A stretch of 64,000 bases of DNA from Collybia mongolica. Taxonomy: Eukaryota > Basidiomycota > Agaricomycetes > Agaricales > Clitocybaceae. The number at the start of each line of letters is the position of its first letter. Position 1 is the stretch's first letter. The position numbers were made by a program, and so were the translations under genes. The stretch spans positions 620,001-684,000 of the forward strand of contig JAAXNY010000011.1 of NCBI GenBank assembly GCA_013420905.1, in the 5' to 3' direction. The notes below the pieces were generated by a model that made no database searches, was not told the origin of the DNA, and saw only the letters and a list, made by a program, of their open reading frames with translations. Below are positions 59,772-64,000 of the stretch, piece after piece.

Positions 59772-60070
59772 AAAGGTCAAGCTGATCAGAATCATCAACC
59801 TATTAAGGTTCAGATGCAACGGCACCACGATATGGATTAAAGCCTGCGAGCAGCAGTGAAAGCAGTAGAAGCAGCAGTAGGCAAAGTGCCTTTAGCAACG
59901 AAGACTTCCAAGACGCAGAAGAACAACCAAGACTCTCAGTAGTCACACAAACAGTAGAAACGCCCCCCACGCTGAAACCAAAGGCAGAAAGTTCCAAAGG
60001 AAAGGAACCAGAGAAACCACTGAAACCCAAATCACCAGATTCCCCAATACCACCCAACTCAGACATAGAA

Positions 60071-60988
60071 ATGGCAGACAAACAAAAACCCACTGAGATC
60101 AAACTCAGTTCACCAAACATCTTTGATGGAAACCGAAGAATGACAAAGGACTTTGTCCTCAACTGCAAGATGTACTTGCAAGCAAACGATAGAATCTATG
60201 ACACAGAATGGAAAAAGATCCTTTACATGCTCTCATACATGAAAGGAGGAACAGCAGGACCATGGAAGAAGTCCTGGTATGGAGAAAATAGTACCCACCC
60301 AGGAACCTTTACAGATTTCATAGCAACAGTCAAAGAAGCGTTCTCTACACCAGATGAAGCAGGAGACGCCAGACAAACCCTGAAAACGCTGTGCATGACA
60401 GGAAACATGACAGCAGATGACTATATTGCGGAATTCAAATCAGCCGCATCAGAAAGTCAGATCACTGAAAGCAAAGCACTCATTGAATACTTCATGGAAG
60501 GAATACCTCCTTCCTTGATGCAGAAAATTTTGACGATGGATAACCCACCTACTACCATCAAGGGTTGGTACCAGAAAGCATCCATATTTGACACCCAGTA
60601 CAGACATGCAAAATCAATTGTAGCACGAATCCAAGGAAACACAGGAAAGCCAACAGGAGGAAACAGTGGAAAAAAATATAATTTCCAACAAAACAACCCC
60701 AAATATGTTCCAAACAAAGATCCGAATGCAATGGATATAGATCAATTGACCATTCAAGAAAGAGACGAACATATGAAACGAGGACTATGCTTTGAATGCC
60801 ATAAATTTGGACATCAAGCATCCAATCACAAAGCAGGAGGTTCAATTCCTCAAACTCCACAAAAGGAAGAACCAAAACTACCAATGAAAGGCAAAGATGC
60901 CTACATGAAAATCAGATCTCTTATGGCAGAATTAGATGAAGACAAAAAGGAGATCACCTTAAAAAATATGGAAGACAAGGGTTTTTAA
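60071..60988 (+). CDS. Retrotransposon Gag
   Basis: 305 residues from the ATG at 60071. The capsid-type region contains FDGNRRMTKDFVLNCKMYLQ, SYMKGGTAGPWKK and MTADDYIAEFKSAASES, followed by NAMDID and a zinc knuckle CFECHKFGHQASNH. The knuckle ends in His rather than Cys (C-x2-C-x4-H-x4-H), which departs from the usual CCHC. The frame is open upstream of this ATG to about 59810, through a Ser-rich and Lys/Pro-rich stretch without an in-frame ATG. A start there may have been lost (an ACG-GCA occurs at the expected place). It ends at TAA directly after the slippery heptamer at 60979-60985. Confidence 0.85.
   Translation: MADKQKPTEIKLSSPNIFDGNRRMTKDFVLNCKMYLQANDRIYDTEWKKILYMLSYMKGGTAGPWKKSWYGENSTHPGTFTDFIATVKEAFSTPDEAGDARQTLKTLCMTGNMTADDYIAEFKSAASESQITESKALIEYFMEGIPPSLMQKILTMDNPPTTIKGWYQKASIFDTQYRHAKSIVARIQGNTGKPTGGNSGKKYNFQQNNPKYVPNKDPNAMDIDQLTIQERDEHMKRGLCFECHKFGHQASNHKAGGSIPQTPQKEEPKLPMKGKDAYMKIRSLMAELDEDKKEITLKNMEDKGF
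60979..60985 (+). promoter_or_regulatory. Putative -1 ribosomal frameshift site at gag-pol junction
   Basis: GGGTTTT in the zero-frame register G GGT TTT, a perfect X XXY YYZ heptamer, immediately followed by the gag stop TAA. Slipping back one base reads TTA AAG AGG (LKRWTES) and continues open into the protease, so one shift fuses gag to pol. Confidence 0.6.
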
Positions 60989-63900
60989 AGAGGTGGACTG
61001 AATCGACGTCAGTACCTGCCGAGACCTATTCTGTTACATTGTCACCTGTAATTTTAGGAGAAATGAATCGACAATCATTATCTATTCCAATTACAGTAAT
61101 TGAAGAACAGAAAAACGTCAAAATTCCAGCAATTGGACTCATTGATTGTGGAGCCGGAGGAAACTTTATCGACAAAACATTTGTCAAAGAAAACAAAATA
61201 AAGACAACTCCATTGAGAAAGTCAATTTTGGTCAAAAATGTAGATGGGACAAAGAACAAATCAGGGAACATCACAGACTGTGTATGGACCAAGATTCAAA
61301 TTGGAGATGAAGAAATCAGAATCCGACTATTAGTTAGTGGACTCGGAAAAGAAAACATCATCCTCAGACTACCATGGTTAAAATGGCACAACCCCAAGAT
61401 CAATTGGGAGAAAGGAACACTCGACTTTGGACCAAGCATCAAGAAAGGAGTTCTATCAGAAGCAATCCGAAAGAATTTAGAAATCCAATAAATGAAGCAA
61501 AAACAGCAATACCCCAAGGCAACAGTAACAGAAATACAGGAAGAACACCTAGAAGAAATCCCAAAGAATCAACCTCTTGAAGATTGGCAACCAATTCTTC
61601 TAGGAATCAACAAAGAAGATGATGAACATGAAGTCAACTTACTTAGGACATACATCCATCCAGAAGACAATGAAGAAGAATCCATCTGGATAAATGCAAA
61701 AATGTTGATATCACAGGAACTGGAACACAAAGCAGAAATCGAAGATCAAAAGCTGAAGAAGACGCTACCAGAATTTGACCAGAAATACATGTCATTATTT
61801 GACAAAACAAATTTGGAAAGAATGCCAATACGACGATCATGGGACCATGCAATAGATCTAAAACCAGACTTCATTCCAAAAGACTGTAAGATCCATCCCA
61901 TTAGTCCAGTGGAACAAGGAAAATTGGACAAATTCATTGACAAAAACCTACGAAAAGGATATATCCGACCATCAAAATCTCCACAAGCATCACCCTTTTT
62001 CTTTGTATCAAAGAAAGACTCAGCAAAACTCCAACCAACTCAGGACTACAGAAGATTAAATGAAGGAACAGTAAAGAATGCATACCCTTTACCACTTGTA
62101 GGGGAACTTCTTGACAAACTAAAAGGAGCCAAATATTTCACAAAACTGGATTTACGATGGGGATACAACAATGTCTGGATCAAAGAAGGTGATGAATGGA
62201 AAGCAGCATTCAAAACTAACAGAGGATTATTCGAACCTCTTGTTATGTTTTTTGGCTTATGCAATTCACTGGCGACATTCCAGAACATAATGAACAATAT
62301 CTATGCAATAGAAATTGATGAAGGATGGATCCTGATATACATGGATGTCATTTTAATTTCCTCTGACAGCATTGACAATCTATGACAAAAAACCATGAAA
62401 GTCTTGGATAAATTAAAGGAAAATGATTTATACCTAAATCTGGACAAATGCGTATTCAAAGCCACAGAACTTGAATACCTTGGATTAGTTATCAGAGAAA
62501 ATGAAATAGGCATGGAACCAACAAAGTTAGCAGGAATTGCAGATTGGCCAGCACTGACAACAGTGAAACAAGTCCAATCATTCCTCGGATTTGCAAACTT
62601 TTACCAAAAATTCATTGGACACTACGCTGAACTTAGCAGACCATTAACAAATCTGACAAGAAAAGACATCGAATGGAAATGGACTCAAGAATGTCAAGAA
62701 GCATTTGATGGATTGAAACAGAAATTTTTGAAATTGCCTGTCCTCATGATGCCAGACAAGAACAAACCATTCCACATCGAATCAGATGCTTCGAAATGGG
62801 CCACAGGCATGGTACTACGACAACAAAATGACAACGGAGAATGGCATCCATGTGGATACATTTCACACTCATTTACAGAAACAGAAAGAAACTATGAAAT
62901 CTACGACAGAGAACTATTAGGCATCATTCGAGCCTTGAAAACATGGAGACATTACCTCAAAGGATCACAATTCGCCACAGTGATTCTGTCAGATCACAAG
63001 AACCTGACATACTTCCAAACGGCACAAAAATTGAACCGACAACAAGCAGGATGGAGCTTGTTCCTGTCACAATTTGATCTGAAACTTGTACACACACCCA
63101 GAAAAAGAACGATACAGTCTGATGCTCTATCAAGAAGATCAGACTATGTCAGTACAGAAGACACAGACAACAAAGACCAGATCCTTTTACCAGATGACAT
63201 TTTTATCAAAATGATTGACATAGGTTTACAAGAAGACCTAAAAAGATCAGTTGAAGAAGATGAGTTGTTTGCAAAATCAATTGAAGCATTAAAAGAGACA
63301 GGGACACCACCAATCAAATCAAACCTGTCTGATTGGAAATTCAAAGACGGACTTCTGTTTTTCAAGAACAGATGTTATGTAGGACCAGACGCAAAGCTGC
63401 AATGAGAAATAGTGCAAAGATATCATGACACAAAACCAGGAGGACACCCAGGCCAATACAAAACACAAGAGTTAATCAGTCAAGAATATTGGTGGCCAGG
63501 AATGGGAGTATTCATAAAGAATTACGTTAATGGCTGCGCCACATGCCAACAAATGAAAGTCAACACACACCCAACAAGACCAGGGTTAATACCAATTGCA
63601 ACAAATGGAGAACCATGCCCTTTCTCATTTATCACAGCCGACTTTGTCACAGACCTCCCAGAAAATGATGGAAAAGACAGTCTCATGGTCGTGGTAGATT
63701 ATGGCCTTATGAAGGGGGTAATTTCTATCCCTTGCACCAAAACAATTGATGCTCTAGGAACAGCGAACCTTTACCTGGAACATGTCTACAAAAGATTTGG
63801 ATTACCCAACACCTTCTTATCTGATTGAGGCCCTCAATTTGCAGCAAAAGTCTTCAAAAAATTAGGAAAACTCCTTGGAATCAAGCTTGTAATGAGCATG

Positions 63901-64000
63901 GTGTATCACCCACAAACAGATGGAGAAACAGAACGATTAAATCAAGAGCTCGAAATCTATTTCCAAATGTTCTGCCAGAACAACCCAGCAATATGGAAGG
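60985..64000 (+). pseudogene. Retrotransposon Pol polyprotein (stops, RT active-site change), truncated
   Basis: One frame holds all domains. Protease: GLIDCGAGGNFID (DCG instead of the usual DSG/DTG). Reverse transcriptase: ARD-equivalent [38 protein letters not shown] and YMDVILIS, where the second catalytic Asp of YxDD is Val. RNase H: FHIESDASKWATGMVL, GYISHSFTETERNYEIYDRE. Integrase: zinc region with H..H..C-x-x-C (KPGGHPGQY, GCATCQQMK), core ADFVTDLP, LSD-stop-GPQF and [17 protein letters not shown]. In-frame stops are TAA 61489-61491, TGA 62383-62385, TGA 63403-63405 and TGA 63826-63828. The last falls where family members read SDRGPQF, so CGA to TGA. The C-terminus is outside the window. 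Confidence 0.9.

Larger units (their letters stand above)
59308..64000 (+). mobile_element. Ty3/Gypsy LTR retrotransposon, truncated by window end
   Basis: Order: LTR, gag, protease, reverse transcriptase, RNase H, integrase. The pol order with integrase last identifies Ty3/Gypsy. Pol contains several stops and a mutated RT active site, so the copy is inactive. Confidence 0.92.

Noticed and set aside
1..64000. CRISPR arrays, bacterial operons, rRNA and tRNA genes
   Set aside because: The window is fungal nuclear DNA; no regularly spaced repeats, no rRNA stretches and no convincing tRNA A/B-box pair were found by eye.

Overview
The window comes from a filamentous basidiomycete, most likely an Agaricomycete. 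Nearly every gene is split by many short GT-AG introns (about 45-60 bp). The gene content fits a plant-litter or wood-associated mushroom: a class-2 laccase, a bicupin oxalate decarboxylase, a secreted GH5 glycosidase, an F-box/TPR-like protein and DUF6533 membrane proteins. The repeats are also typical of these fungi. The assignment is inferred from gene structure and family content, not from a database search.

Layout. 1-3.7 kb (-): 5' part of an importin-13/Kap122-type karyopherin. 6.2-8.4 kb (+): HPC2/ubinuclein, subunit of the HIR histone chaperone. 8.64-19.56 kb: a nested transposon block. 21.8-24.5 kb (+): laccase with 21 exons. 25.5-27.4 kb (+): oxalate decarboxylase. 27.8-30.5 kb (+): Akr1-type ankyrin-DHHC palmitoyltransferase. 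33-38.9 kb and 48.1-55.3 kb: the two arms of a large, diverged inverted duplication; each arm carries a DUF6533 gene, a ~100-aa protein with two NYEAxFG repeats, and a broken secreted 'RDxDDEL-repeat' gene. Between the arms: an F-box protein (39.3-41.5 kb, +), the FACT subunit POB3 (42.0-44.2 kb, -) and a GH5 enzyme (45.8-47.8 kb, +). A GFA-domain protein (50.3-50.8 kb, +) lies within the distal arm. 56.8-58.1 kb: one MITE inserted in another. 58.8-59.1 kb: a hAT transposase relic. 59.3 kb to the window end: the 5' LTR, gag and most of pol of a Ty3/Gypsy element, truncated by the window edge.

The most unusual region is 8641-19555. Its outer ends are related TIRs flanked by TA, as in Tc1/mariner/IS630 elements. 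Inside are a transposase remnant of the same family as a complete nested element, and a large coiled-coil gene of a repetitive Agaricomycete family (marker motif SADGT-H-xINYNS). That gene is broken by two datable insertions: a poly(A)-tailed retroposon with a 15-bp target duplication, and a TIR element with a 2-bp duplication. Removing either insert on paper restores the local reading frame. Across the mobile elements, disabling stops are mainly TGA where family context expects CGA. This is the footprint of C-to-T decay at CpG; the single-copy host genes do not show it.
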